Numbered from the stretch's first letter, positions 11,001 to 18,150 are shown. The stretch: DNA of 64,000 nt from Pseudomonas denitrificans (nom. rej.) (GCF_008807415.1 NZ_CP043626.1:6424501-6488500); one strand, 5' to 3'. Translations and numbers: made by a program. The notes: generated by a model not told the origin, from the sequence alone.

Positions 11001-13401
11001 CCTGGGCCGCGTTGATCAGTTCAAGAAGGACGGCAACGTCCAGATCATGGTCAAGGGCGATGCCGGTGACTCGGTGACGCTGGTCGATGCGCTGCACAAT
11101 GCCATTACCCCCGGTACCTGGGTCAGCAAGGGCATGGTGACGCTGAATGGTGAGCTGTACACATCCTTCCAGCACACCACGCTCAAGGCGGAAGTCCTGG
11201 TGCAGGGCGGTGTCACCATCACCGGCAAACCGGTTGTCACTATCAGCGACATGGGCAAGGACACCGGCATGAGCGTCGCGGCGAACACTGACTTCGTCAC
11301 GGCGGATGGCAGTGAAGGCCGACTGATGACCGGCACCCTGAGCCAGGCCCTGGCCAGCGGCGGCAAGCTGCAGGTCTCGACCGATGGCGGCGCCACCTGG
11401 ACCGATGCCTACGTCAATGGCCTCAAGTGGAGCGCGCAAGATCCGAACAGCCACACCGGCGACTGGACCATCTACACCCGCACGCTGGATTCCTCGGGTA
11501 ACACCGAGTTCATCGGCGCCCGCAGTGTGGTGCTGGATACTACTGCGCCCAACGCTCCGAGCGCGGTGACCTTCAACGGCAGCAACATGACGGTGCTGTT
11601 GAGCGACACCAAACTGGCCGTGGGCGATCTCATCGATGTTCGCCAAGGCGACCAGCACTATCAGGTGGCGCTGACGGCGGCGCAGATCGCGGCGCAGTCG
11701 GTGACCTTCACCATTCCGAGCGGCATGACCCCGGTGGGGCTGTCCGTCGCGGTAGCTGATATTACCGGCAACGTTTCGCAGTACCGCGATGCCAATGGCA
11801 ACCTGGGCTCGGTGGCGCTGACACAGGTCATCGCACCCGCCACCTCGACGGTCTACTACGGTGGGGCAGGCGATAACGTGTTCTCCGTGGCATCGGCGTC
11901 CACCCTGATCAGTTACTCCTGGATTCGCGGCGGCAGCGGTCTGAACACGATCAAGCTCACGGGCGCAGGCTCGTCGCTGGATCTGACCGCCAGCACCTCG
12001 TACGCCGCGCGTCTGGACTCGATCCAGGTGTTCGACCTGACGGGCACGGGCAACAACTCGCTCAAGGTCTCGGTGGACGACGTGCTGAACCTGGGCCGTA
12101 AGGACCAGTTCCAGAAGGACGGCAACACGCAGATCATGGTCAAGGGCGACACCGGCGACTCGCTGGCACTGGTCGATGCACTGCACAATGCCATCTCCCC
12201 CGGCACCTGGAAGAGCGCGGGTATGGTGAAGCTGGATGGTGAGCTGTACACCGTCTACCAGCACACCTCGCTCAAGGCCGAAGTCCTGGTGCAGGCCGGT
12301 GTCACGATGGTCGGCAAACCGACTATCGCGGTCACCGACATGGGCAAGGACACGGGGATGACCGCTGCGGCGCATACCGACTTCGTGACGGCGGATGGTA
12401 GTGCCGGGCGCCTGATGACCGGCACCTTGAGTGCGGCTCTGGCAAGCGGTAGCAAGCTGCAGGTCTCGATCGATGGCGGTACCACCTGGAGTGATGCCTA
12501 TATCAATGGCCTGAAGTGGAGTGCCGAGGATCTGAGCAGCCACACCGGCGACTGGACCATCTACACCCGTACGGTGGATGCCTCGGGCAATACGGACTAC
12601 ATCGGTGCGCAGCACGTTGTGCTGGATACCGTTGCGCCGAATGCTCCGAGCGCGGTGACCTTCAACGGCAGCAACATGACCGTGCTGCTGAGCGACAGCC
12701 ACCTGGCCGTGGGTGACACCATCGACGTCCGTCAGGGGGACTCGCATTCTCAGGTCGTGCTGACGGCGGCGCAGATTGCGGCGCAGGCAGTCACCTTCGC
12801 GATTCCCTCCGGCATGACACCGGCAGGGCTGTCCGTGGCGGTGGCCGACCTGGCAGGCAATATCTCCAAGTACTGCAATGGCAGCGGCACCCTTAGCCTG
12901 TCGGACGTCAACCAGATGGTGACGGCGGGGTACAAGTACTACGGCGGCGGTGAGGACAACGTCTTCACGATTGCCACCGCAGCGACTTTGACCTCGTACA
13001 ACACCTTCATCCACGGCGGCGAGGGCACCGACACGCTCAAGCTGATGGGTGCCGGGCAGACCTTGAACATCAGCAACATCAACAAACTCGACTCGATCGA
13101 GGTGTTCGATATCACGGGGACTGGCAATAACACCCTGCGACTGTCGGTGGATGATGTGCTGAGCCAGGGCAGCATGGACCTGTTCCATAGCAATGGCACG
13201 GTGCAGGTGATGGTCAAGGGCGATGCCGGGGACGTGGTGCAACTGGCGGATACGCTGCACAACGCCACCGACCCGGGTGATTGGGTGAAGAGCAGCAGCA
13301 CGCAGTCGGTCAGTGGAGTGACCTACAACCTGTACAGCCACACCACCCTGCATGCCGAATTGCTCGTGCAGCAAGACGTGACCGTCAACTTGGTCCACTG
13401 A
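1504..13401 (+). CDS. Giant repeat adhesin (BapA/LapA-like), main fragment with vWA domain and RTX-like C-terminus
   Basis: This is the continuation of the gene that is broken at 1497-1502. The 3965 codons contain, in order: Ig-like type A units of 103 residues (309 bp) with interspersed type B units to about 8070; a von Willebrand A domain from about 8080 to 8680 with a MIDAS-type DxSxS (DNSSS at 8128-8142); a cadherin/VCBS-like stretch with NLLANDT at about 8709; and four related C-terminal modules of about 360 residues (9060-13401). Each module carries RTX-like nonapeptides such as GGPGDNVFT and GGGGLDTLK, followed by the LKVSVDDVLNLG segment common near type I secretion signals. No cysteine-rich or membrane-spanning part is seen, as expected for an exported adhesin. 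The nearest described relatives are the P. aeruginosa PA1874 (BapA) and P. fluorescens LapA families. The start shown is only the first start-like codon after the break, not a real initiation site. Confidence 0.88.
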   Translation: MATLTINTVAGDDIVNLTESKSPQIISGKASGEFKSGDVVSFKLNDTTYSAAVDKDGNWSVSVSGADLAKETNIHATLVAHDTAGNVADVVADHGYSVDTTAPVAHLTIGPVTEDDVLNYIESQSDQTISGKVTGEFQAGDVVSFALNGTDYSAKVAADGSWSVMVAGSDLAADSNIHAALVAHDAAGNSANVVADHPYEVSITPPVAGLVINPVTDDNTLNLAESKVDQTISGKATGEFKAGDTVSFTLNGTDYSAKVAADGTWSVKVAGADLAAETSIDAILVAHDEAGNATEVPGSRSYSVDLTPPVATLTINVVAGDDIVNAEEAKVQQTVSGKAGGEFQAGDVVSFKLNGTDYSAKVAADGTWSVKVAGADLAAESSIHATLVAHDKAGNSASVVADHGYSVDLVAPVATLTINVVAGDDIVNAAEAMTNQTISGKAAGEFQAGDVVSFKLNGTDYSAKVAADGSWSVQVSGTDLAKGSSIDATLVAHDAAGNSADVKASHAYTVDLTAPVATLTIDTVAGDDVVNLEESKVQQTISGKAIGEFQAGDVVSFKLNGTDYSAKVAADGSWSVKVAGADLAAETNIHATLVAHDVAGNVGIIVADHGYTVDVTAPAAPTIDSIVDNDDPSNLIDIPKDGSTNDTTPVISGGGAEPGDIIHVFDGETELGTAIAGEDGKWSFEVPADKALDEGEHDFTVKAEDPAGNISDPSQPYPIVIDTTAPTAPVIKDVVDNDDPAHLIDVPKNGSTNDTTPVISGDGAEKGDIIHVFDGGKELGSTTAKDDGTWSFEVPADKALAEGEHDFTVKAEDPAGNISDASQPYPIVIDTTAPDSKTTQLTIDTVAGDDIVNAEEAKAQQTISGKAIGEFQAGDVVSFKLNGTDYSAKVAADGTWSVKVAGADLAAETNIHATLVAHDAAGNAGNIVADHGYEVKLDSTAPTIKDVVDNDDPSNLIDVPKNGSTNDTTPVISGDGAEKGDIIHVFDGETELGTAIAGEDGKWSFEVPADKALAEGEHDFTAKTEDPAGNISDASVPYPIVIDTTPPDDKTTHLTIDTVAGDDIVNLAESKVQQTISGKATGEFQAGDVVSFKLNGTDYSAKVAADGSWSVKVAGADLAAETNIHATLVAHDAAGNAGSITADHAYSVDTVAPVATLTINVVAGDDIVNAEEAKVQQTISGKASGEFQAGDVVSFKLNGTDYSAKVAADGSWSVKVAGADLAAETNIHATLVAHDAAGNSADVLADHAYTVVLVPPVASVNINIVAGDDVVNLAESKTAQQITGGTTGGRAGDIVKIVVNDVTYSGKIDAAGKWSISVPGAELVADADHRIEASFVATDAAGNSASATATHDYSVDITAPVATLTINVVAGDDIVNIAESKSPQTISGKASGEFQTGDVVSFKLNGTTYSAAVDKDGNWSVSVSGADLAKETNIHATLVAHDTAGNVADVVADHGYSVDTTAPVATLTINVVAGDDIVNLAESQTQQIISGKAAGEFQAGDVVSFKLNGTDYSTTVDGSGNWSVKVEGSDLAKETNIHATLVAHDAAGNSASVVADHGYVVNVEPGSVSLAIDVVAGDDIVNLAESQIQQTISGKAAGAFSEGDVVSFKLNGTDYSAKVAADGTWSVKVAGADLAAETNIHATLVAHDSAGNVSDVVADHAYSVDTVAPVATLTINVVAGDDIVNLEESKTQQTISGKATGEFQAGDVVSFKLNGTDYSAKVAADGSWSVKVAGADLAAETNIHATLVAHDKAGNSASVVADHGYSVDLVAPVATLTINVVAGDDIVNAAEAMTNQTISGKAAGEFQAGDVVSFKLNGTDYSAKVAADGSWSVQVSGTDLAKGSSIDATLVAHDAAGNSADVKASHAYTVDLTAPVATLTIDTVAGDDIVNLEESKVQQTISGKVVGEFQTGDIVSFALNGTTYSTTVDKDGKWSVKVAGADLAAETNIHATLVAHDVAGNVGIIVADHGYEVKLDSTAPTIKDVVDNDDPSNLIDVPKNGSTNDTTPVISGDGAEKGDIIHVFDGETELGSVVAGDDGKWSFEVPADKALAEGEHDFTVKAEDAAGNISDPSQPYPIVIDTTPPVATLTIVSVAGDDFVDGSEATGTVSITGTSTGARTGDVVTLTINGKAYSTTVDADGKWTVKDVAGSDLVADSDHVVDGKLHATDAAGNYTDATATHAYTVGAGSDDYVVLNQTLSMFSTTVIFDNSSSMIGAPLAAARKAFIELVDAYLAQGAGVKLNLISDNGIDFGTFTIQTKGDPEYARMTVAFAKIQDGGPYIQDACLSKAIANMKAEYTAADFNPDTVKKVYFFTDGFNSTSNPVAWQNALSDPDGDGVTLPAKIDSVVINIPPIPDIPANATFRTATEALASSPDNIVAAPTPAEIATVVIGGMVMDVGSGNLLANDTLKKDGKEHLSEITHNGATYSIVDNGLTVLNPDSATKATYDPVTALLVLDSAEGTLRVYMANSNGHAAGDFTYSSKISQLPLGSSEELLYGYQAVNGAGDTSEAKLHVRINQSDLVKITSTSMDSGAGGYDFVTNDGKAGRIVEGTISAPLPAGGKLQVSVDGGATWLDAIVKGNQWCVQDMTTHTSDWTIQLRAIDSSGAKIVSASQSVVLDVTAPIAPQWVTYTGSNMTVTLNDPSLKAGDTLDITQNGVHVARVLYQADIDAKSVTFAIPSGMTGAGVAVAVVDVAGNISDYRTTAGALVAPAVNQTVAAGVMLYGGPGDNVFTLASAVTLGTGNTGIQGGGGLDTLKLTGSGQTLDLSLSEMQSKLDSIEIIDITGGGNNTLKLSLEDVLNLGGKDQFVADGYVQLMIKGNSTSKLILTGGLLNGQIPGEWHAGSVQTIGGVSYNVYQHSTLKAELFMQVGMSMPNLPNATIVDMGKDTGSSVAANTDFVTSDGSAGRLITGTLSAALTTTGKVQVSTDGGATWFDAYTDGLKWSAQDLNSHSGNWTIQARVADTGMIGPVTGSQTVTMDTSAPNPPSAITFAGSTMTVLLSDSGLKVGDLIDVRQGDAHYQVALTAAQIAAQTVSFTIPSGMTPAGLSVAVADLTGNVSQYRDSSGGLSAVTLNQVIAPSTTAVYYGGAGDNVFSVASASTLNSYAWVRGGSGLNTIKFTGTGSTLDLTASTAYSARLDSIQVFDLTGTGNNSLKVSVDDVLNLGRVDQFKKDGNVQIMVKGDAGDSVTLVDALHNAITPGTWVSKGMVTLNGELYTSFQHTTLKAEVLVQGGVTITGKPVVTISDMGKDTGMSVAANTDFVTADGSEGRLMTGTLSQALASGGKLQVSTDGGATWTDAYVNGLKWSAQDPNSHTGDWTIYTRTLDSSGNTEFIGARSVVLDTTAPNAPSAVTFNGSNMTVLLSDTKLAVGDLIDVRQGDQHYQVALTAAQIAAQSVTFTIPSGMTPVGLSVAVADITGNVSQYRDANGNLGSVALTQVIAPATSTVYYGGAGDNVFSVASASTLISYSWIRGGSGLNTIKLTGAGSSLDLTASTSYAARLDSIQVFDLTGTGNNSLKVSVDDVLNLGRKDQFQKDGNTQIMVKGDTGDSLALVDALHNAISPGTWKSAGMVKLDGELYTVYQHTSLKAEVLVQAGVTMVGKPTIAVTDMGKDTGMTAAAHTDFVTADGSAGRLMTGTLSAALASGSKLQVSIDGGTTWSDAYINGLKWSAEDLSSHTGDWTIYTRTVDASGNTDYIGAQHVVLDTVAPNAPSAVTFNGSNMTVLLSDSHLAVGDTIDVRQGDSHSQVVLTAAQIAAQAVTFAIPSGMTPAGLSVAVADLAGNISKYCNGSGTLSLSDVNQMVTAGYKYYGGGEDNVFTIATAATLTSYNTFIHGGEGTDTLKLMGAGQTLNISNINKLDSIEVFDITGTGNNTLRLSVDDVLSQGSMDLFHSNGTVQVMVKGDAGDVVQLADTLHNATDPGDWVKSSSTQSVSGVTYNLYSHTTLHAELLVQQDVTVNLVH
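9060..13401 (+). repeat. Four C-terminal RTX-like adhesin modules of about 1.09 kb
   Basis: Homologous modules begin near 9060, 10140, 11232 and 12324. Each runs through DMGKDTG or equivalent, DFVT(S/A)DGS(A/E)GR, VSxDGGxTWxDA, an Ig-like segment (MTVLLSD...IDVRQGD), SGMTPAGLSVAVAD, then a paired glycine-rich RTX-like motif and SVDDVLNLG. The second and third copies are the most alike; the first and last are the most divergent. The last module leads directly to the C-terminus, which should hold the type I secretion signal. Confidence 0.8.
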
Positions 13402-13420
13402 TCAGCGTTGATCCCTGAGA

Positions 13421-13446
13421 CCAGGGGCCGTAACCCGGCCCCCTGG
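13421..13446. other. GC-rich hairpin between adhesin and OmpA-like gene
   Basis: CCAGGGGCCG (13421-13430), a five-base loop, then CGGCCCCCTGG (13436-13446) form a strong stem with one extra C in the right arm. No T tract follows, so it is not a standard intrinsic terminator. It lies 20 bp after the adhesin stop and 60 bp before the next start, and could stabilise the adhesin mRNA end or reduce read-through. Confidence 0.45.
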
Positions 13447-13506
13447 GCAGAAACACACCCTGAATATCGGCCCCTCCGCCTGGCGGTGGGGCATTGGAGA
13501 AACACC

Positions 13507-14394
13507 ATGGCAATTTCCCTTATCCGCCCGCTGCGTCAGGCCGTCTGCCTGGCCGTGCTGGGCCTGGCTGTGAGCCAGGGCGCCGTTGCGGCGACGAAGT
13601 CCATCTACGGCGACACTTACACCAAGGAGCAACACGTCATCGCGCAACAGGCGCAGATCGTGATGTTCCGTAGCAACGATGGCGGTAAAGAGGCCGCCCA
13701 CGTCTACATCGACGGCCAACTGCAAAGCGCGCTGATGCCCGGCGGCTACACCGTGTTCTGCACCCCCGCGGGCGAGCACTCGGTGGAGTCGTACATCGGC
13801 GATGCGCCGCTGTACACCGGCAAGCGCAACCCGCAGAGCTACGCCAAGCTCGACGGCGGCCAGACCTACGTCCTGGAGGCACCGGTTGGCGCCAACCAGA
13901 GCACGCCGATCGTGCACACCGGCAAGGACGCCGAGCAGAGCCTGCAGGGCATGCGCCGGCAGATCCACGTGATCAGTCGTGCCGCCTCGGTGGTGCCGTG
14001 CCAGACCGAGACCAAGCTGAGCCTGCGCAGCGATGTGCTGTTCAAGTTCGGCAAGGGCGGCTACAACGACCTGACGCCCGAGGGGCATAGCCAGCTGCGC
14101 CAGGTGGTCCAGGACATTTCCGCGTCGGGCGACAACATCAAGAGCATCGAAGTGATCGGCCACGCCGACCCCATCGGCCGTGCCGAGGTCAACCAGCGCC
14201 TGTCGCTGCAACGCGCCGAGACGATCCGCAAGGTGCTGCTGGAGCAGGGTGTCGCCAGCAACCTGGTGCAGGCCGTTGGCCGTGGCAGCAGCGAGCCGGT
14301 AGTGAGCTGCGGTACGACCCGCAACGCCGCGAACATCGCCTGTAACGCGCCGAACCGTCGCGTCGAGCTGGTGATTCAGGGGCAAGGGCAGTAA
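13507..14394 (+). CDS. OmpA-family outer-membrane/peptidoglycan-binding protein next to adhesin
   Basis: This 295-residue protein has a clear signal peptide (MAISLIRPLRQAVCLAVLGL..., likely cleaved after AVAA). An N-terminal domain of about 150 residues has no family I can name. The C-terminal OmpA-like domain (about residues 175-290) starts at VLFKFGKGG and carries the conserved pattern IEVIGHADPIG...NQRLSLQRAETIRKVL...GRGSSEPV...NRRVELVI, which in this family binds meso-diaminopimelate of peptidoglycan. The ATG at 13507 is chosen because GGAG lies just upstream and the signal peptide starts there; an upstream in-frame codon at 13408 gives an implausible N-terminus. It sits between the adhesin and its exporter genes, and an intrinsic terminator follows. 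A role in anchoring or stabilising the adhesin at the outer membrane is inferred from position only. Confidence 0.85.
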   Translation: MAISLIRPLRQAVCLAVLGLAVSQGAVAATKSIYGDTYTKEQHVIAQQAQIVMFRSNDGGKEAAHVYIDGQLQSALMPGGYTVFCTPAGEHSVESYIGDAPLYTGKRNPQSYAKLDGGQTYVLEAPVGANQSTPIVHTGKDAEQSLQGMRRQIHVISRAASVVPCQTETKLSLRSDVLFKFGKGGYNDLTPEGHSQLRQVVQDISASGDNIKSIEVIGHADPIGRAEVNQRLSLQRAETIRKVLLEQGVASNLVQAVGRGSSEPVVSCGTTRNAANIACNAPNRRVELVIQGQGQ

Positions 14395-14430
14395 AGCCGC
14401 CTCGCCTTTCGCTGTTACCTGCCTCATTCG

Positions 14431-14470
14431 CCAGGGCTGCACTCGTACCGTGCAGCCCTGGCTTTTTTTT
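14431..14470 (+). terminator. Intrinsic terminator after OmpA-like gene
   Basis: A perfect 11-bp stem (CCAGGGCTGCA at 14431-14441 with TGCAGCCCTGG at 14451-14461) and a nine-base loop are followed by C and eight T residues (14463-14470). It separates the adhesin/OmpA transcript from the exporter genes, which therefore probably have their own promoter in 14471-14639. Confidence 0.9.
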
Positions 14471-14639
14471 GGCTTTCCCCGCTTGTGACAGCCCGGTCTT
14501 TCCCCGCTCCCGTTCGTGGGGAACGAGGCTAGACCCGTGAAGGAAAGGTACGTCAAGCCAATCAGGCTTTTCTGATCCCCCGCGGATCAGCGCATTTCTA
14601 CCATGCGCACAGCTTCTCTCTCCCCCAGAAGGTGTGTTC

Positions 14640-16832
14640 ATGAATTCCTCTTCCGCGCCTGCGACGCCCGTCGTCGATCCGGGCGTTTCACCCCAAAGCG
14701 ACAGCCTGTTGGCAGGGGTGTGCTGGCTCTGCGATCACTTCGAGCGGCAAACGACCCTGGAGTCGCTGTACGCCGGCCTGCCGCGTGATCGGAAGCTTCG
14801 TCCCAGCCTGGTGACACGCATGCTTGAGCAGGCCGGTATCGGTGCCGGCTGGGTCAAGCGACGCCCCGCCGAACTGTCCTCCTACCTGTTCCCCCTGCTG
14901 TTGCTGTTCCGCAACGGCGAGGCGCGCATCCTGGTGGCCCGCCGTGGCGAGGAGTTCGAGCTGGTAGTGCCCGAAGCCGGCGGCGGCACCATCACCATGA
15001 GTGCGGCCGAGCTGCAGGAGCATTACCTGGGCTATGCGCTGCTCGCTCGCCCCAAGGCGGTGAAGGATTCGCGTACGGAGATCCCCCGCGCCGAAGCGGG
15101 CAAGGGCCACTGGCTGTTCTCCACGCTGTGGAAGTACCGGCGCTTCTATTACAGCGCGGCACTGGCGACCTTCCTGATCAACATCCTGGCGCTGGCCAGC
15201 ACCTTCTTCATCATGAACGTGTATGACCGGGTGGTGCCGAACCAGGCCTACGTGACGCTCTGGTCGCTGGCTGTTGGCGTGATGGTGGCGATCGGCTTCG
15301 AGTTCACTTCCCGGCAGGTCCGGGCGTACTTGATCGACAACGCCGGCAAGAAGGCCGACCTGATCCTGGGAACAATCCTGTTTCGCCAGTTGCTGGAAGT
15401 CCGGCTGGAGCACAAGCCGGCCTCGGCGGGCTCTTTCGCCAACCAGTTCCGCGAATTCGAGTCGGTGCGCGACTTCATCACTTCGGCCTCGCTGGCAACC
15501 CTGGCGGACCTGCCGTTCTGCATGCTGTTCGTGTTCGTGCTGTTCATCATCGGGGGGCCGTTGGCCCTGGTGCCCTTGGGCGCGATGATCGTGTTACTGG
15601 CGTTGTGCGCCTATATCCAGTTGCCGCTGTCGCGCTTCATGAAGGAGAACCTTCGTGAGGCATCGCAGAAGCACGGCCTGCTGATCGAGGCGATCGAGGG
15701 TGTCGAGACGCTCAAGGCGGTCCGCGCCGAAGGCAGCATGCTGCGGCGCTGGGAAGATTTCAGCGCGCAACTGGCCGCGTCGGCGATCAAGACCAAGGCC
15801 CTGTCGAACATGGCTGGCAACTCGGTCTCGCTGATCACCCAGCTCAACACCGTGGTGCTTGTGCTGTGGGGTGTGTACCGCATCGGTGACGGTGACCTGA
15901 CCCAGGGTGGCCTGGTGGGCATGGTCCTGCTCAGTGGTCGCGCCCTGGCGCCGCTGGCGAGTTCGGTGGGGCTGGCCGTGCGTTACCAGCAGGCCAAGAC
16001 AGCCCTGCATTCGCTGAACCAGTTGATGGCGATTCCCACGGTGCGCGACACCCAGCGTCGCTACCTGGAGGCGCCGAAGAACGCGACGCTGTCGCTGCGC
16101 AAGCTGAAGTTCTCCTACCCGGCTCCGCCGATGCAGCCGCGCCCGCTGGTGCTCAACAACATCAACCTGAGCATCAAGCACGGCGAGCGCGTGGCCATCG
16201 TCGGCAGCATCGGCAGTGGCAAGTCGACCCTGCTGCGCCTGGTCGCCCGGCTGTACCAGCCAGTGGAAGGACAGGTGCTGATCAATGGCATCGATGCCGA
16301 GCAGATCGACCCGGCGGACTGGAGCTCCACTGTCGGGTTCGTCGGCCAGGACACGCGGCTGTTCTTTGGCTCGCTGCGAGAGAACCTGCTGATCGGCAAT
16401 CCCTCGGCGACCAGTGAGGAACTGCTGAACGTGGTGCAACTGACCGGTCTGGACTCGGTGGTGGTCAACCACCCGCTGGGCTTCGATCGACCGGTGGGCG
16501 AGATGGGGCAGGCGCTGTCCGGCGGCCAGCGGCAACTGGTGGCACTGGCCCGTTCGCTGTTGCTGCACCCGCAGGTGCTGCTGCTCGACGAACCTACCAG
16601 CGGCATGGACATGCAGACCGAGCGGCTCTTCCTGCAACGCCTGGAAGTGGCCACCCAGGGGCGCACGGTGGTGGTGGTGACCCACCGCTTCTCGGTGCTC
16701 GAACAGGTCGACCGCCTGATCGTCGTGGATGCCGGCCAGATCGTCGCCGACGGTCCCAAGGACGAGGTGCTGCGTGCCCTGCAGGCCAACAACTCTCCCG
16801 CGCCGAACAAGGCGCCGGCCTCTACCTGGTGA
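14640..16832 (+). CDS. Type I secretion ABC transporter/ATPase (LapB/BapC-like)
   Basis: This 730-residue inner-membrane exporter energises type I secretion. The N-terminal 130 residues form a C39-like domain without a recognisable protease Cys/His pair, as usual in adhesin and RTX exporters, where this domain binds substrate. A six-helix transmembrane domain follows (for example FLINILALASTFFIMNVYD and LPFCMLFVFVLFIIGG). The ATPase domain has Walker A GSIGSGKST at about residue 522, signature LSGGQRQ at about 627 and Walker B VLLLDEPT. ATG 14640 is preceded by AGAAGG at a good distance; a GTG two codons upstream is less likely. The gene is followed seven bases later by the fusion-protein start, so the three secretion genes look like one operon. 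The substrate is inferred to be the upstream giant adhesin. Confidence 0.93.
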   Translation: MNSSSAPATPVVDPGVSPQSDSLLAGVCWLCDHFERQTTLESLYAGLPRDRKLRPSLVTRMLEQAGIGAGWVKRRPAELSSYLFPLLLLFRNGEARILVARRGEEFELVVPEAGGGTITMSAAELQEHYLGYALLARPKAVKDSRTEIPRAEAGKGHWLFSTLWKYRRFYYSAALATFLINILALASTFFIMNVYDRVVPNQAYVTLWSLAVGVMVAIGFEFTSRQVRAYLIDNAGKKADLILGTILFRQLLEVRLEHKPASAGSFANQFREFESVRDFITSASLATLADLPFCMLFVFVLFIIGGPLALVPLGAMIVLLALCAYIQLPLSRFMKENLREASQKHGLLIEAIEGVETLKAVRAEGSMLRRWEDFSAQLAASAIKTKALSNMAGNSVSLITQLNTVVLVLWGVYRIGDGDLTQGGLVGMVLLSGRALAPLASSVGLAVRYQQAKTALHSLNQLMAIPTVRDTQRRYLEAPKNATLSLRKLKFSYPAPPMQPRPLVLNNINLSIKHGERVAIVGSIGSGKSTLLRLVARLYQPVEGQVLINGIDAEQIDPADWSSTVGFVGQDTRLFFGSLRENLLIGNPSATSEELLNVVQLTGLDSVVVNHPLGFDRPVGEMGQALSGGQRQLVALARSLLLHPQVLLLDEPTSGMDMQTERLFLQRLEVATQGRTVVVVTHRFSVLEQVDRLIVVDAGQIVADGPKDEVLRALQANNSPAPNKAPASTW

Positions 16833-16898
16833 ACCGATCATGACTGATACCCCCATAGCGAAGCGGCGGTACCCGCTGTCGTCGAACCGTCCAAGGCG

Positions 16899-18146
16899 GT
16901 GGCGACGACCCAGGCTTCGCCGTACCAGAAAGAAGTGGCGCGCCTGCGCGAGAACGATATCGCCTATGTGTCGGACCTGCAGGCAGCGCTGATCTCCCAG
17001 AAAACCACGGCGAGCACGGTGGTGCTGCTGCTGATCGCGGCGGTGTTCACCGGCATCATCGTGTGGGCCTATTTCGCCCGAGTGGAGGAGATCACCAAGG
17101 GTGAGGGCAAGGTGATTCCGTCCAGTCGCGAGCAGGTCATCCAGAGCCTGGAAGGCGGCATCCTGGAGCAGATGAACGTCAAGGAAGGCGACGTGGTCGA
17201 GGCCGGGCAGATTCTCCTGAAGATCGACCCGACCCGCGCCGGCGCCAGCTACCGCGAGGCGCAATCCAAGGCTCTGGCGCTCAAGGGGCAACTGGTGCGC
17301 CTGCGCTCGGAGGCCTACGGCAAGCCCCTGGTGTTCCCACCGGAGGTGATTGCCGTGCCTTCGATCGTGGAGGCCGAGACTGAGGCCTACAACGCTCGCA
17401 AGCATGCGCTCGACGATGGCGTCGCCGGGTTGCAGAAGAGCCTGTCGCTGGCCCAGGGCGAGTTGACCGTGTCCGAGAAGCTGGCCAAGCAAGGGCTGAT
17501 CTCCGATGTCGAGATCCTGCGCATGCGCCGCCAGGCCAACGAATTCAATCTGCAGATCAGCGAGCGGCGCAACAAGTACCGCTCCGATGCGAACGCCGAA
17601 CTGACCCGCGTGGAAAGCGAACTGGCCCAGGCGCAGGAGAACGCGGCCGGGCGCGAGGACGTGATGAAGCGCACCACACTCATGGCGCCGCTCAAGGGCA
17701 TCGTGAAGAACGTGCGCGTCAACACCATTGGCGGGGTGATTCAGCAGGGGCAGGACATCATGGAGATCGTCCCGCTGGAAGACCAACTGCTGGTGGAGGC
17801 GAAGATTCGCCCGGCCGACGTGGCCTTCCTGCGCCCCGGCCTGCCTGCCACGGTGAAGATCTCCGCCTATGACTTCGCCATCTACGGCGGCCTCAAGGGC
17901 AAGGTCGAGCTGATCAGCCCCGACACCATCAAGGACGACGAGCTGGCCCGCCAGGGCCGGCCGGATACCTCCTTCTACCGCGTGCTGATTCGTACTGACG
18001 AAGCGCAGCTGACCCGCGGCGACAAGCACTTCCCGATCATTCCCGGCATGACCGCGACTGCGGAAATCCGTACCGGGGAAAAGACCATCCTTGAATACCT
18101 ACTCAAGCCCGCGCTGAAAGCGCGTGAGGCCTTCCGCGAGAGATAA
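16899..18146 (+). CDS. HlyD-family membrane fusion protein of type I secretion (LapC/BapD-like), N-terminus frameshifted
   Basis: The 415 intact codons encode a periplasmic adaptor. One transmembrane helix (TASTVVLLLIAAVFTGIIVWAY as a region near residues 32-55) is followed by the first lipoyl half (VIQSLEGGILEQMNVKEGDVVEAGQ), a long coiled-coil hairpin, and the second lipoyl and beta-barrel region (MAPLKGIVKNV...GGVIQQGQDIMEIVP). GTG 16899 has no proper ribosome site. The natural start is very probably ATG 16840, eight bases after the ABC gene. That frame reads MTDTP and then leaves the frame at the C5 tract 16850-16854; one extra C would join it to HSEAAVPAVVEPSKAVATTQ and the rest. As it stands in the sequence the gene would not be translated correctly. 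Its place between ABC and outer-membrane genes is typical. Confidence 0.88.
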   Translation: MATTQASPYQKEVARLRENDIAYVSDLQAALISQKTTASTVVLLLIAAVFTGIIVWAYFARVEEITKGEGKVIPSSREQVIQSLEGGILEQMNVKEGDVVEAGQILLKIDPTRAGASYREAQSKALALKGQLVRLRSEAYGKPLVFPPEVIAVPSIVEAETEAYNARKHALDDGVAGLQKSLSLAQGELTVSEKLAKQGLISDVEILRMRRQANEFNLQISERRNKYRSDANAELTRVESELAQAQENAAGREDVMKRTTLMAPLKGIVKNVRVNTIGGVIQQGQDIMEIVPLEDQLLVEAKIRPADVAFLRPGLPATVKISAYDFAIYGGLKGKVELISPDTIKDDELARQGRPDTSFYRVLIRTDEAQLTRGDKHFPIIPGMTATAEIRTGEKTILEYLLKPALKAREAFRER

Positions 18147-18150
18147 TGAA

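Noticed and set aside
4513..13398. Very long minus-strand open frame (2961 codons) opposite the adhesin
   Set aside because: It mirrors the repeats and codon bias of the plus-strand gene, has His/Asp/Val/Gly-rich nonsense composition and no domain; an antisense shadow of high-GC repeats.
15594..18029. Long minus-strand frame opposite the ABC and fusion-protein genes
   Set aside because: Opposite strand holds well-supported type I secretion genes with motifs; the antisense product has no recognisable feature.
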